Shown: positions 1 through 9,162, numbered from the stretch's first letter. The stretch is 64,000 nucleotides of DNA from Pontibacillus halophilus JSM 076056 = DSM 19796 (GCF_000425205.1 NZ_AULI01000002.1:124001-188000), one strand, 5' to 3'. Made by a program: numbers and translations. The notes: generated by a model from the sequence alone, not told the origin.

Positions 1-449
1 CCTAAATAGTTTAATATAAGGATAAAGAGGTTGCCATGGGTAACGAGCAATGGTACTGCATCTTCTTCTACTTCTTCGAACAGTTCATCTAATAACCCTG
101 CTACACGATCCATCGCTTCTTGGTTCGACTCTCCATCTTCGAGTTTGACATGATAATTCTTAAAGGAAGTTTCTAAGAAGGATTCCATATCCTTTAAAGG
201 CTTTGCTGAAACATGTCGCTCCAAGAGTCGTTCATCAGTCTCTATATCAATGTCTTCTTCTTTCGCTAATGGTACGACACTGTTAATCGCACGTTTAGCG
301 GGGCTAGATAGAATGAAATCCACTTCAACAGGATAATGTTCCATAAAGGTTGCCACTACCTGAGCTTGTCGAATACCTAACTTCGTTAAGGGAGCTTCAT
401 CCTCTTGTCCTTCTGCAGAACAATGTCTCATAATCATAAATTGCTTCAT
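1..449 (-). CDS. Histidine phosphatase family protein (partial, 3' end beyond window)
   Basis: The protein begins MKQFMIMRHCSAEGQ, which is the RHx histidine phosphatase signature with His as the expected phospho-acceptor; the RHC variant occurs in Bacillus members of this family. Further on, FILSSPAKRAI matches the family's 'SSPxxRA' segment, and LLVTHGN near the window edge is the second catalytic His motif. The gene therefore encodes a small cytoplasmic phosphatase or mutase of unknown substrate. The ATG at 449 has GGAGATACA upstream. Only the extreme C-terminus is missing. The family is clear, the substrate is not. Confidence 0.8.
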   Translation of the reverse strand, partial: MKQFMIMRHCSAEGQEDEAPLTKLGIRQAQVVATFMEHYPVEVDFILSSPAKRAINSVVPLAKEEDIDIETDERLLERHVSAKPLKDMESFLETSFKNYHVKLEDGESNQEAMDRVAGLLDELFEEVEEDAVPLLVTHGNLFILILNYL

Positions 450-515
450 GTTGTATCTCCTTCAAATGCGTTACTTATCTGTTGTTATCGTACTAGTTTT
501 TTAACCGTTACGCAA

Positions 516-2126
516 TCATTGCTCACGTGTGTATACACGCTCTCCACGAATCCATGTCTCTACGACGTGACATTCCTTCCACTCCTTTGGAGCCACGAGC
601 ATCGGATGCTGAGACAGTAACGCAAAATCCGCCTTATAGCCTGGTGAAATTCTTCCTTTATCATGTTCTCGGAATTCGAGTTCCGCTGGAGTCCTGAAGA
701 ATCCCGTAAAGCTTTGATTAACTGTTAATCTTTCTTGAGGCATCCACCCTCCTTCTGGTTGAAGGGATAAATCTTGTCGGGTCATGGCAGCGTAAACGGA
801 CATTAACGGATTCAACGATCCAATCGGTGCATCTGAACTTAACGTAATCGGAATGTCATGATTTAGCATAGATTGGAATGCATCACAATAAGGAAGAAGT
901 TCTTCTTTCGTCCAACGGTCCTTCTCATCCCACTCTGCCATTAAGAAGCTTGGCTGCGTTTCGATGTAAGGGCGCACTTGTTGCAGTCGGTCCAGCAAAT
1001 CGCTTCGCAACGTCTGGGCGTGGATAATTCGATGACGCAATTCGTCTGTTCTCGCCTCTTTCTGTTGTAATGCTGATAGTGCAGTCTCAACGGCACGATC
1101 CCCTAAGGCATGAATGGCAACTTGCATGTCATTCTGTGCGGATATCCGTACAATTTCTTTCAGCTCTTCTTCATTAAATAGCAATTCTCCCGTTGTATCT
1201 GGTGTATCTGGATAAGGAGAGCTCATCGCTGCAGTATGAAGGCGTTGTGTGCCATCTAAGAATATTTTAATGGCACCAACCTTGACTCGCTCTGTACCAT
1301 CACCTGTTCGCAATGTTACATTCCTAATAAATTCGTCCAAGTCCTTCTTGTCAAACATATAGTAGTGAAGTACAGCAGTGATTGGCAAATGACCTTCTTG
1401 TTCAAGCTCAGTATACGCCTGCCAGAGACGGTCAAATGTACCTATGAAACTCCTATCATCGGTATGAACGGTTGTAATACCATACTGCAATAAATACGGC
1501 ATAGACGCTTTGATTCCACTTTTTACTTGCTCCATCGAGCGCTCCCATAAATGATAGTTAATGAAGTGAACGAGTGTATCTTTAAACCGACCTGTTAATT
1601 CACCATTTTCATCACGCTCTTTAAACGCTTCGGGCTGTTCATGGAAGAATTCTTCTTGCTCTAGACTCTCTAATAACTTCTCACTAATCACACATTCGTG
1701 CCCATCTTGATGCATGAAGTACATATATTTGTCTAGATTGATTTCATTCAAATCTTTGGCTGTTAATAGATGATTGATATCACCAAACTGTCCATCATTA
1801 AACCCTTTGCCGAAAATCCAATGGGACTCTTCAATACGGTCGTAATGCTTCTCCACACTCTCTTTCATTTCCTTGAAACTCGTTGCCCTTGTCAAATCTA
1901 ACTCACTCTTCAATAAACCAAATCTCAATAAGTGCAAATGAGAGTCTGTAAAACCAGGAGTAAGCGTGTAACCTTTCCCATCCACCACCACTTCCTCGTG
2001 ACTCTCTCGTATGTATAAGCCTTTGTTTACGGAATGGATTCGTTCACCGTCTAACACAACGTGGTAACGTTCTTCTGGATTACTTTCTTCATAAGGATCA
2101 TAGACACGCACATTATCTAAAATCAT
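516..2126 (-). CDS. Amidohydrolase, YtcJ-like metal-dependent hydrolase
   Basis: A 536-residue protein of the amidohydrolase superfamily (YtcJ/DUF-type amidohydrolase 3). The metal-binding HLH motif sits in TDSHLHLLRF near residues 63-65, after the usual small beta domain ending in TPGFTDSH. The later motifs are also present: QVAIHALGDRA (metal His), HRIIHAQTL, and TLSSDAPIGSLNP with the catalytic Asp. The C-terminal beta-sandwich ends with GYKADFALL, as usual. The substrate is unknown; such proteins hydrolyse C-N bonds of cyclic or acyl-amide compounds. The start was set at the ATG at 2126 because CGGAGGTG lies 7 bases ahead; an ATG 10 codons upstream lacks a binding site. Confidence 0.85.
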   Translation of the reverse strand: MILDNVRVYDPYEESNPEERYHVVLDGERIHSVNKGLYIRESHEEVVVDGKGYTLTPGFTDSHLHLLRFGLLKSELDLTRATSFKEMKESVEKHYDRIEESHWIFGKGFNDGQFGDINHLLTAKDLNEINLDKYMYFMHQDGHECVISEKLLESLEQEEFFHEQPEAFKERDENGELTGRFKDTLVHFINYHLWERSMEQVKSGIKASMPYLLQYGITTVHTDDRSFIGTFDRLWQAYTELEQEGHLPITAVLHYYMFDKKDLDEFIRNVTLRTGDGTERVKVGAIKIFLDGTQRLHTAAMSSPYPDTPDTTGELLFNEEELKEIVRISAQNDMQVAIHALGDRAVETALSALQQKEARTDELRHRIIHAQTLRSDLLDRLQQVRPYIETQPSFLMAEWDEKDRWTKEELLPYCDAFQSMLNHDIPITLSSDAPIGSLNPLMSVYAAMTRQDLSLQPEGGWMPQERLTVNQSFTGFFRTPAELEFREHDKGRISPGYKADFALLSQHPMLVAPKEWKECHVVETWIRGERVYTREQ

Positions 2127-2452
2127 GACCGACACCTCCGATTTATTCCTACTCATGTACTTCCCATTTGTGACAGATTCAAACAGGAGTGAAGGAATTA
2201 GTAAAACTTCTATTTACAGTCTTCCGTACATGAATGGAACATCCTAACTGAACAGACATGATTAGAGAGTGGTACTGCAGTTTGAGCAACCTTCACCTCA
2301 ATTGCATACTTCTCTTTACGGTCAATATGTGGAAGGCATCAGACGGTAAGAACTGGACCCGTAATAATCAAAACCCCTAGACTAAATCTTAGCGTTTCAA
2401 AGAGATACCTAAGGGCTAGGTTTATTACGATTTTATACTGGCCTTGTAAGAC
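2127..2452. other. Intergenic stretch without recognised gene
   Basis: About 325 bases between the amidohydrolase and a small membrane protein gene. I see no open frame of convincing composition, no strong hairpin with a T tract and no obvious RNA motif. It should hold the promoter of the amidohydrolase on the minus strand. Confidence 0.5.
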
Positions 2453-2638
2453 TCATTTGTTATCCTGGTCATCCTGTTCATCAATTAAAGCTATGGAACG
2501 TTCTAACTTACTCTTCTCTACCATCAGTCGTTGTTCTTCTAGTTCCACTTTCTTCTTCTTCAACTCGAAATTCATTACAAAACATAAAAACAGAAAAGTC
2601 ATGCCAACAATGACGGAGATAAATAAAAATAAATCCAT
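2453..2638 (-). CDS. Small single-span membrane protein with charged coiled-coil tail
   Basis: A 61-residue hypothetical protein. Residues 3-24 form one hydrophobic membrane span (LFLFISVIVGMTFLFLCFVM). The rest is highly charged (KKKKVELEEQRLMVEKSKL) with heptad-like spacing, so a short cytoplasmic coiled coil is likely. The tail ends acidic (DEQDDQDNK). GAGGTGGGTGG lies just upstream of the ATG. I do not recognise a named family. The layout resembles small membrane-anchored scaffold or stress peptides, but no function can be stated. Confidence 0.6.
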   Translation of the reverse strand: MDLFLFISVIVGMTFLFLCFVMNFELKKKKVELEEQRLMVEKSKLERSIALIDEQDDQDNK

Positions 2639-2777
2639 CCTGTTCCACCCACCTCATATAAAGTCGTGATTCAAAGTTTAACGTTGCCTACATTATGTAT
2701 ACGAATGAATAAGACAATAATATGTGTGTATGAATAGATAATTGGAATGGAAACCATGTATACGTACCATTAGAATA

Positions 2778-2808
2778 GGGATGCAACATCATCATGATGC
2801 TGCATCCC
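2778..2808 (-). terminator. Inverted repeat, possible terminator or processing hairpin
   Basis: GGGATGCA...TGCATCCC arms extend to about 15 paired positions with a short loop. The one imperfect pair is a G-U on the minus strand, which suggests that the minus transcript folds. There is no T tract, so termination is uncertain. Confidence 0.4.
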
Positions 2809-2832
2809 TAGAATGGGTTGTACCTCTATTTA

Positions 2833-2866
2833 CTCTCCCCCTACTAAGCTAATCAGACCGGGAGAG
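2833..2866 (-). terminator. Weak hairpin downstream of the DUF6501-like gene
   Basis: CTCTCCC and GGGAGAG arms flank a 20-base loop just after the stop of the gene ending at 2880. It lacks a clear T run, so it is a weak candidate. Confidence 0.3.
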
Positions 2867-2879
2867 GGTCTCTTCTTTG

Positions 2880-3083
2880 TTATACTTCCTTAAAGTAATC
2901 CTTCTTAAAGCCGCCAATTCGACCCGTATTATCAATAATGAAGATAAATTCTTCTGTTTCATTTTTCACTTCATATACTTTTCCAGGTGTCAACACGCTG
3001 TCTACCACGTATTTTTCTGCATCTGCATGAACACACTCTACCTTTTTAATTGTTGCTGTTTCAGTCCACGTTTTATGAATCAT
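2880..3083 (-). CDS. DUF6501-like small protein
   Basis: A 67-residue soluble protein starting MIHKTWTETATIKKV and containing VLTPGKVYEVKNETEEF followed by IDNTGRIGGF. It resembles the small beta-rich proteins of Bacillus annotated DUF6501, from memory of the family. No catalytic motif is seen. The start at 3083 has GCGAGGA about 10 bases upstream; an ATG 10 codons earlier has no binding site. Its function is unknown. Confidence 0.6.
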   Translation of the reverse strand: MIHKTWTETATIKKVECVHADAEKYVVDSVLTPGKVYEVKNETEEFIFIIDNTGRIGGFKKDYFKEV

Positions 3084-3279
3084 CTTATGTATTCCTCGCT
3101 TTCTTTCTTGCATAGTTGTCTACCGACTATCTTATCGTTCCTGACACAGAATATCAAATACGTTCTTATAAAGTTGCCTTCGTTGACACGCACAAGCGAT
3201 TTAGCTAATATAGCTTATTGTGTATGGATTGCCCATAACCTCACACTCTATAAGTATTGAACACACCACGGAGGACACT

Positions 3280-4140
3280 ATGAATAATCGAACTAAAGGT
3301 ATTTTATTACTACTATTATCCGCTTTCGGATTTGCCATGATGTCAATGTTTGTCAAGCTATCAGGTGAATTGCCGACTGTACAAAAAACGTTGTTCAGAA
3401 ACATTATTTCTGCCGTCATTGCATTTGGCTTTGTTGTGTACAATAAAGAGCGCATCTTCGGGAAGAAAGAAAACCAAAAGTTGCTGCTCCTGCGTTCATC
3501 GCTCGGTACATTAGGGATGGTACTTTATTTCTATGCCATTGACCACCTAGTGTTGTCAGATGCCGATATGCTGAATAAACTCAGTCCATTCTTAACAATC
3601 TTATTTGCAGCGTGGTTTCTGAAGGAGCGCACGAAGCCGTTTCAAATTGTCTCTGTCCTCGTCGCATTTGGAGGAACATTATTTATCATTAAACCAGCCT
3701 TCTCACTGGATTTAATTCCTTACTTAGCTGGAGTATCTTCAGCTATCTTTGCTGCTGGAGCATACACAGTCTTACGTGTACTTGGCTCGAAGGAGCAGTT
3801 CTATACCGTCGTATTTTACTTCTCCTTCTTCACAACGGTTGTGCTAACTCCGTTCACCATCATTTACTTTGAGCCTATGAGCTTTCAACAAGTTACCTAC
3901 TTATTGTTGGCTGGGTTATTTGCTACGCTAGGTCAATTTGGAATCACCATTGCCTATTCCTATGCACCAGCGAAAGAAATCTCCATCTTCTTCTATTCCA
4001 CTGTGGTTTACACAGCAATTATAAGCATTGTACTATTTAATCAGGTACCAGATGTATGGAGCATCATCGGCTATATGGTTATATTCGGAGCATCATTCTA
4101 TATGTTCCTACGTAACAAACGTGAGAATCCAGCATCCTAA
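3280..4140 (+). CDS. DMT superfamily (EamA) transporter
   Basis: A 286-residue integral membrane protein with about ten hydrophobic segments, arranged as two EamA repeats. The first repeat runs from KGILLLLLSAFGFAMMSMFVK to FGGTLFIIKPA, and the second starts at YLAGVSSAIFAAGAYTVLRVLG. It probably exports a metabolite or amino acid; the substrate cannot be read from the sequence. The ATG at 3280 has CACGGAGGA just upstream. It is transcribed alone and converges on the VOC gene, with a shared bidirectional terminator directly after the stop. Confidence 0.85.
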   Translation: MNNRTKGILLLLLSAFGFAMMSMFVKLSGELPTVQKTLFRNIISAVIAFGFVVYNKERIFGKKENQKLLLLRSSLGTLGMVLYFYAIDHLVLSDADMLNKLSPFLTILFAAWFLKERTKPFQIVSVLVAFGGTLFIIKPAFSLDLIPYLAGVSSAIFAAGAYTVLRVLGSKEQFYTVVFYFSFFTTVVLTPFTIIYFEPMSFQQVTYLLLAGLFATLGQFGITIAYSYAPAKEISIFFYSTVVYTAIISIVLFNQVPDVWSIIGYMVIFGASFYMFLRNKRENPAS

Positions 4141-4186
4141 TAAAGAACGCCGAGTTCATGCTACTCTATGAACTCGGCGTTCTTTA
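4141..4186. terminator. Bidirectional terminator
   Basis: A perfect 19-base inverted repeat (arms 4141-4159 and 4168-4186) begins with TAAAGAACGCC and ends with GGCGTTCTTTA, giving A and T tracts on both sides. It lies exactly between two convergent stop codons and should serve both genes. Confidence 0.9.
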
Positions 4187-4561
4187 TTAGTTTCGTTGAA
4201 TAAATTCTAAACGGTTGTCGAATGGATCGTGAACATATATGCGCTTAACTCCAGGAATAGACTCATCTACCCTATAAGAAATGTGCACGTTCTCCAAATG
4301 TTCCATAAGTGCTTCTATCTCCTCAACTTCAATTGCAGGATGAGCTTTTCTAGCACTCGTAAATGTCGCTTCAACCCCGATATGTAGTTCGTGCATCCCA
4401 CACTGAAACCACACACCTCCATTACGTTTTAAAGCTTCTGGCTTATCCATTTCAGGAAGCCCTAGCTGCTCGCCGTAGAATAATCGCGCAGCTTCCTCAC
4501 TTCCTTCTGGAGCTGCCACTTGAACATGGTCAATGCCTTTGATTAAAAAGGACATATCCAT
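4187..4561 (-). CDS. VOC family (glyoxalase-like) protein
   Basis: A 124-residue single-domain vicinal oxygen chelate protein. IDHVQVAAP at residues 10-18 supplies the first metal-binding His position. RLFYGEQLGLPE is the typical helix after the first strand, HELHIGVE the middle metal strand, and VHDPFDNRLEFIQ the C-terminal strand with the Glu ligand. Members include glyoxalases, dioxygenases and fosfomycin-resistance enzymes, so the reaction is open. AAGGAGG lies 7 bases before the ATG. The sfsA stop is 12 bases upstream, so the two are probably co-transcribed. Confidence 0.85.
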   Translation of the reverse strand: MDMSFLIKGIDHVQVAAPEGSEEAARLFYGEQLGLPEMDKPEALKRNGGVWFQCGMHELHIGVEATFTSARKAHPAIEVEEIEALMEHLENVHISYRVDESIPGVKRIYVHDPFDNRLEFIQRN

Positions 4562-4573
4562 CCCTCCCCCTCC

Positions 4574-5287
4574 TTACTTCTCGATAACGAAAGGGATCTC
4601 CTTCTTCAATTGCACCCCTTCAAGAGTGATACAATTGGACAATGCGATTAGGTTCACACCTGCTTTCGATGCTTTTCGGAGTGCATTTGCAAATTGCGGG
4701 TCAATAGCATCAGCTGGTTTCACCAGGCGCAGGTCATCCCGTCCTATTACAAAGATAACCGTCGCTTTTCCTTGATCTGTCAGCACGTACTCTGTAAGCT
4801 CTTCGACATGTTTTCTTCCTCGTTTCGTTACCGCATCAGGGAAATAGCCAATCCCATCTATCCCAAGTGTTACACTTTTCACTTCGACTAAGTGCTCTGT
4901 CTTCTCTTCATGCAATAGAAAGTCAAAGCGTGAACCTTCTAAAGTATACTCTCTCCGCACATAATCCGCTTCTTCTAGTAACGGAATTCGATGCTCTTTA
5001 AGCGCTTTTTCTACTAGTGTGTTGGCTATGGTTGTGTTCAAGGAGACGAGCGTTGTTCCAGACCTTACACAGACTGCCGACCATTCTGTCTTTCTCCCCT
5101 TATCATCTGAATGTTGCACGTAAACGGATGCACCTTCTTGTAACAGTTCTGTCAATCGACCAGGGTCAGGAAGGTGGACAGTAATGATTTCTCCTTGGTA
5201 ACGACAATGTAGGATAAAGCGATTAGGACGTTCCAAAAACATCGTTTCAATCAGCGGTTTCGTGAATGGGACGAATATACTTCCCAC
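4574..5287 (-). CDS. sfsA: SfsA family DNA-binding/nuclease-fold protein
   Basis: A 237-residue protein with the SfsA hallmarks: HLPDPGRLTELL near the N-terminus (OB-like part), then SRFDFLL, LVEVKSVTL and FPDAVTKRGRKHV. The last three carry the D-x(n)-ExK residues of a PD-(D/E)XK nuclease-like fold. In E. coli, SfsA binds DNA and affects maltose genes; its biochemical role is unsettled. The most likely start is GTG at 5287, preceded by AAAGGAGGGG; an in-frame ATG 10 codons earlier lies before this binding site. Confidence 0.88.
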   Translation of the reverse strand: MGSIFVPFTKPLIETMFLERPNRFILHCRYQGEIITVHLPDPGRLTELLQEGASVYVQHSDDKGRKTEWSAVCVRSGTTLVSLNTTIANTLVEKALKEHRIPLLEEADYVRREYTLEGSRFDFLLHEEKTEHLVEVKSVTLGIDGIGYFPDAVTKRGRKHVEELTEYVLTDQGKATVIFVIGRDDLRLVKPADAIDPQFANALRKASKAGVNLIALSNCITLEGVQLKKEIPFVIEK

Positions 5288-5308
5288 CTCAACCCCTCCT
5301 TTATAAGG

Positions 5309-5337
5309 AAAGCTCAAGCCTCTAAGGCTCGAGCTTT
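5309..5337 (-). terminator. Terminator of mhqED operon
   Basis: Twelve-base arms AAAGCTCGAGCC / GGCTTGAGCTTT on the minus strand, with one G-U pair, follow the mhqD stop closely. The U stretch is only the end of the stem, so efficiency may be moderate. Confidence 0.65.
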
Positions 5338-5342
5338 CTAGT

Positions 5343-5945
5343 CTATATCTGGTGGTACCATTTCTTCGCTCTTGTTACTTCACTCTCTGTTAAACGGTGA
5401 CCCATTGATTCCCAGTGAACAGTAACCGTCGCGCCTGCATCATTAAGAAGACGCTCCAATTCATTTGTTTCTTCAGGTTTACAAATCGGGTCATTTGTAC
5501 CGGCACCGATGAAGACGTTCCTTCCTGTTAAATCTGGTACATTCACACCCCGCCTTGGTACCATGGGATGAAAGAGTATGGCATCCTTCAAGCTGTCCTG
5601 ATGATGGATCAGCAAACTCCCAGCAATGTTCGCACCATTTGAATAGCCAACAGCGATAACTACATTACGGTTAAATCCATAATCACGCGATGCTTCATCA
5701 AGGAAGGCATTCAATTCACTCGTTCGTTCAATTAGGTCTTCCTCGTCAAATACGCCTTCTTCAAGACGTCTAAAGAACCTAGGCATACCATTTTCACTCA
5801 CGTTTCCTCTTACACTCAACACGTGAGCATCTGGGTCAATCATTTCCGCGATTGGGAGTAAGTCATGCTCATTTCCCCCAGTTCCATGTAAGAGGAGCAA
5901 TACATTCGCATCCTTTGATTTCCCATGGTGAAAGATATGTTTCAT
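5343..5945 (-). CDS. mhqD: MhqD-type alpha/beta hydrolase (carboxylesterase)
   Basis: A 200-residue alpha/beta hydrolase. LLLLHGTGGNEHDLLP forms the oxyanion-hole segment, the nucleophile is Ser102 in GYSNGAN, the acid is Asp152 in GAGTNDPI, and the base is His183 in SMGHRL. It resembles the phospholipase/carboxylesterase family and B. subtilis MhqD, which is induced by methylhydroquinone and catechol. Its start overlaps the mhqE stop (ATGA), so the two are translationally coupled. The pairing with a ring-cleaving dioxygenase-like protein and the palindromic operator upstream support the mhqED assignment. Confidence 0.85.
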   Translation of the reverse strand: MKHIFHHGKSKDANVLLLLHGTGGNEHDLLPIAEMIDPDAHVLSVRGNVSENGMPRFFRRLEEGVFDEEDLIERTSELNAFLDEASRDYGFNRNVVIAVGYSNGANIAGSLLIHHQDSLKDAILFHPMVPRRGVNVPDLTGRNVFIGAGTNDPICKPEETNELERLLNDAGATVTVHWESMGHRLTESEVTRAKKWYHQI

Positions 5946-6865
5946 GAATGTTTCCCCCTAACAATAGTTGGTAGTGCCGCTTCTATTTCATTTCGATGAG
6001 AATCGAGCCACTTCGGTAAGCGTAGATGATCCCCTAGTTCGTGTAGCTCTTCATCAATGAGAAATCCAGGTTCATCGGTAGCAATCTCAAATAAGATGCC
6101 TCCAGGTTCATGGAAATAAACCGATTTAAAGTAATCACGGTCTTTCACTGGTGTGACACGAAGCCCTTGTTCTCCTAGTTGTTGCTGCCACTGTTGTTGA
6201 TCAGCTTCCTTTTCTGTACGAAATGCTATATGGTGAACTGTTCCAGCACCTTGTAAGCCTCGAACAGATGGGTGCTTGGGTATATATAGATATTGAGCTA
6301 AGTCAGCAGACGCCTTTAATTCATAATGTTCTTCTGTTTCTTCTACTACATCGTATCCCATACTCGTAAGAAGGTGAACCGTTTCCTTAGGAGCTTTGGA
6401 ATGAAGAGTTGCACCATAGAATCCCTGAATAGCCTTTTCTTTCGGTACAGAACTATTCTCCCATACATCCTTCACTTCTCGATCTTCCTCAATCAGACCA
6501 AGTTCAAGTCCTTCAGGGTCGTTAAAGGCTAACGTACTCCCTTTCCAATTGTAGCTTACTTCATGTTCACTTAATCGTTCTTCCCAATAGGCTGCACTTC
6601 CTTTAGGAATAGAGAATAAAGTACGTTCTACTTGTCCCATCCCCACTCGACCATGCATAGCTCGTTCAATAGGGAAGAACGTTAAGATTGTTCCAGGTCG
6701 ACCATATTCATCTCCGAAGTAAAAGTGATACACGCCGGGGTCATCAAAGTTTACAGTCTTCTTTACAAGACGAAGTCCAAGAAAGCCTTCGTAGAAATCG
6801 AGATTAACTTGTGGATTTTGTACAATTGCGGTAATGTGATGGATTCCATTTGTTTGTATAGTCAT
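5942..6865 (-). CDS. mhqE: MhqE/MhqO-type ring-cleaving dioxygenase (VOC family)
   Basis: A 307-residue protein with two tandem VOC modules. The first starts GIHHITAIVQNPQVNLDFYEG and contains NDPEGLELGLIE. The second includes GTVHHIAFRT and YFHEPGGILFEIATDEPGF, which supply the His/His/Glu metal site. This is the family of B. subtilis MhqA/MhqE/MhqO, thought to open hydroquinone or catechol-type rings under thiol-reactive stress. It is the first gene of a two-gene operon with mhqD. Regulation by a MhqR-like repressor is inferred from the 20-base palindrome in the promoter; no mhqR gene is in the window. Confidence 0.87.
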   Translation of the reverse strand: MTIQTNGIHHITAIVQNPQVNLDFYEGFLGLRLVKKTVNFDDPGVYHFYFGDEYGRPGTILTFFPIERAMHGRVGMGQVERTLFSIPKGSAAYWEERLSEHEVSYNWKGSTLAFNDPEGLELGLIEEDREVKDVWENSSVPKEKAIQGFYGATLHSKAPKETVHLLTSMGYDVVEETEEHYELKASADLAQYLYIPKHPSVRGLQGAGTVHHIAFRTEKEADQQQWQQQLGEQGLRVTPVKDRDYFKSVYFHEPGGILFEIATDEPGFLIDEELHELGDHLRLPKWLDSHRNEIEAALPTIVRGKHS

Positions 6866-6899
6866 CAGTCATCGTTCCTTTCTGTTCGTTACTACGCAT

Positions 6900-6928
6900 A
6901 ATATATCTCGAATTCGAGATATTGTCAA
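6900..6928 (-). promoter_or_regulatory. mhqED promoter with MhqR-type operator
   Basis: On the minus strand TTGACA (6923-6928) and TATATT (6900-6905) are spaced by exactly 17 bases. The spacer region holds a perfect 20-base palindrome, 6903-6922, with core TCTCGAATTCGAGA. This matches what I recall as the MhqR box of B. subtilis (tATCTcgaAtTCgAGATa). A repressor bound here would block RNA polymerase directly. Confidence 0.85.
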
Positions 6929-7020
6929 CGAAAGTGATTTACTCTTATATTCCCTTTGAGTAAAGGAACCATACGTAAAATCATGTAAAAAAGCAGCCGA
7001 CCTTATCGACTGCTTTCAAT

Positions 7021-7926
7021 TTATAATAGACTATTTAAATGCGCGGCTTCATTCTTTAATACATCAGCGGAGGAGACAACTTGCTCATAACTTTCAATTG
7101 TCCGATGAATGTAACGTAAAGCTTCCCCCATCTCTGACTCAATTGCAACCGTTCCTTTGGACATATTATTAATTTCATCAGTGATATGAACGACTCGCTC
7201 ACGAACCTCTCCAATCGATTGCTCCACTTGCTGCGATAACTTTCTCACTTCTTTCGCTACAACATCAAAGCCTCGACCGTACTCTCCTGCTCTCGCAGCC
7301 TCAATTGCTGCGTTTAATGATAAGAGATTCGTTTGTGAAGCAATGGCTTTAATCGTGCTCACAATGCCCTTTATATCTTCTGCCCTATTCTCTAGAACAC
7401 GTAGAACCTCCCGATTTCCTTTCGATACGCCCGCCATCCGTTCAACTTTCAAAGAAAATGTGTGTTGCCTTTGTAAACCTTCCTCAGATTGACTCGTTAG
7501 AGATTGAGATGTCTGTTGAAGCTCCTTTACTACACTTTCCATATGCTGTTGACGGTCTGTAATATTTGTTGCAACCTTCAACACCCCAATCACTCGGCTC
7601 TCTTCATAAATCGGCATGTAGGTAGCCTCAAGCCATACCTCTTCCCCGAACGCATTTTTTCTTAAGATTTTATCCTGAAAGCTCTTGCCTTTTAAGAGAC
7701 TCGACCAAAACTCTTCATAAGCTTTCGAATATGTAAAAGAATCAAAACAGAAACGCTTATGCTCAACCCCTAATAATTCCTTACTAGATTTAAAGTTCAT
7801 CGTGCGTGCAAAAATGTCGTTTACATAAGAAACACGTCTGTCTACTCCAAACTGAATGATTGCTAGATTATTTTGGATTGTCTGCAACATATTTGCTTCC
7901 GGAATTTTGATTTCAGCTGTTTTCAT
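7021..7926 (-). CDS. Soluble PAS domain methyl-accepting chemotaxis-like protein
   Basis: A 301-residue cytoplasmic receptor-like protein without membrane segments or HAMP domain. An N-terminal PAS fold (about residues 15-125) ends with the typical [15 protein letters not shown] shortened signalling helix pair follows, with the conserved hairpin tip [21 protein letters not shown] and [11 protein letters not shown], where CheA and CheW bind. B. subtilis YfmS is a comparable soluble receptor. PAS may bind haem, flavin or a redox ligand; His and Cys residues (HKRFCFDSF) occur but no ligand can be named. The ATG at 7926 has AAGGGG at good distance; an ATG three codons earlier abuts that site. Confidence 0.82.
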   Translation of the reverse strand: MKTAEIKIPEANMLQTIQNNLAIIQFGVDRRVSYVNDIFARTMNFKSSKELLGVEHKRFCFDSFTYSKAYEEFWSSLLKGKSFQDKILRKNAFGEEVWLEATYMPIYEESRVIGVLKVATNITDRQQHMESVVKELQQTSQSLTSQSEEGLQRQHTFSLKVERMAGVSKGNREVLRVLENRAEDIKGIVSTIKAIASQTNLLSLNAAIEAARAGEYGRGFDVVAKEVRKLSQQVEQSIGEVRERVVHITDEINNMSKGTVAIESEMGEALRYIHRTIESYEQVVSSADVLKNEAAHLNSLL

Positions 7927-8080
7927 ATTCCCCATCCCCTTAGCTCTTTATCTTATGTTTTCATCAGTATATAGTAGTTTGATAGGTTTATCTACCTAGA
8001 ACAATGATCATTCACAAAACTTTGACAATAAAGGCACAATATCAGTTTGTGTATCTAGGTCATTTGTTCTATATGTGTAT

Positions 8081-8112
8081 AAAAAAACACCCTATGGGCT
8101 CCATAGGGTGTT
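8081..8112 (-). terminator. Terminator of msrAB
   Basis: Perfect 12-base arms AACACCCTATGG / CCATAGGGTGTT with a 3-base loop are followed on the minus strand by a run of T. It lies just after the msrAB stop. Confidence 0.9.
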
Positions 8113-8120
8113 AACGTTAT

Positions 8121-9083
8121 TTAGGAAAAGATAAAGGTTAAATGCCCATATCCTTCTTCTTCCATGTTCTCTTTCGGTACAAAGCGTAGAGCAGCTGAAT
8201 TAATGCAGTAACGCATACCGCCCTGATCCTTTGGCCCATCGTCAAATAAATGACCTAAATGGGAGTCAGCTTGTTTACTTCTAACCTCTGTACGAATCAT
8301 ACCGTGAGATTGGTCTAAGTGCTCGTCTACGTAATAGACATCAATTGGTCTCGTGAAACTAGGCCAACCACAGCCAGCGTCGTACTTGTCAGTTGAACTA
8401 AATAAAGGTTCGCCCGATACAATGTCCACATAAATTCCATCTTCCTCGTGGTCATAGTACTCGTTCCGATATGGAGGTTCAGTCCCATTCTCTTGAGTCA
8501 CTTTATACTGCATCGGGTTGAGCGTACGTTTCAGCTCTTTAGGGTCTTTATTCATTCCCCATGTACTCTCGATAAAGTCCTTCCGTCCGGAACCCTTCTT
8601 ATAAAGGTTATAGTGGAATGACTGTTTCTTGTAATAGTCTTGATGCTTCTCTTCAGCACGGTAAAACGTAGATGCTTCCACAATTTTCGTCACAATAGGT
8701 TGCTTAAACTTTCCACTTTCTTCTAATCGCTGTTTGGATTGCTCGGCCAGCTGCTTCTGCTCATCATCATGATAGAAGATTACTGTCGTATAAGACTCGC
8801 CTCGGTCGTTAAACTGCCCGCCTGCATCTGTTGGGTCTATCTGTTGCCAGAACACCTCAAGAAGACGGTCATAAGGGAAAATCTCAGGATCATATGTGAT
8901 TTGGACAGCTTCCACATGACCAGTAGTCTCTGAACACACCTCTTCATAGGTTGGGTTCTCTGTTCGACCACCTGTATACCCAGATACAATCTCATGAATA
9001 CCAGGTCGTTGATCAAATGGTTCCACCATGCACCAGAAACATCCGCCTGCGAATGTTGCCTTCTTTAATTCATTTGCTGCCAC
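8121..9083 (-). CDS. msrAB: Peptide methionine sulfoxide reductase MsrA-MsrB fusion
   Basis: A 320-residue bifunctional enzyme repairing both stereoisomers of methionine sulfoxide. The N-terminal MsrA domain has GGCFWC at residues 13-18 (catalytic Cys15) and GYTGG, PTYEEVC, HQDYY. The C-terminal MsrB domain begins near [16 protein letters not shown] and has CGWPSF and [11 protein letters not shown] with catalytic Cys near 293. The zinc-binding CxxC pairs of some MsrB proteins are absent. The start is GTG at 9083 with TAGGAGGA upstream. It has no signal peptide, so it acts in the cytoplasm, and it has its own terminator. Confidence 0.95.
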   Translation of the reverse strand: MAANELKKATFAGGCFWCMVEPFDQRPGIHEIVSGYTGGRTENPTYEEVCSETTGHVEAVQITYDPEIFPYDRLLEVFWQQIDPTDAGGQFNDRGESYTTVIFYHDDEQKQLAEQSKQRLEESGKFKQPIVTKIVEASTFYRAEEKHQDYYKKQSFHYNLYKKGSGRKDFIESTWGMNKDPKELKRTLNPMQYKVTQENGTEPPYRNEYYDHEEDGIYVDIVSGEPLFSSTDKYDAGCGWPSFTRPIDVYYVDEHLDQSHGMIRTEVRSKQADSHLGHLFDDGPKDQGGMRYCINSAALRFVPKENMEEEGYGHLTFIFS

Positions 9084-9162
9084 AAAACATTCCTCCTACA
9101 TGTATAAAAAGACTTTCCCTTATTGTTTCCTCTCAAGCCGTAAAAATCAAGTAGAATGCCCA

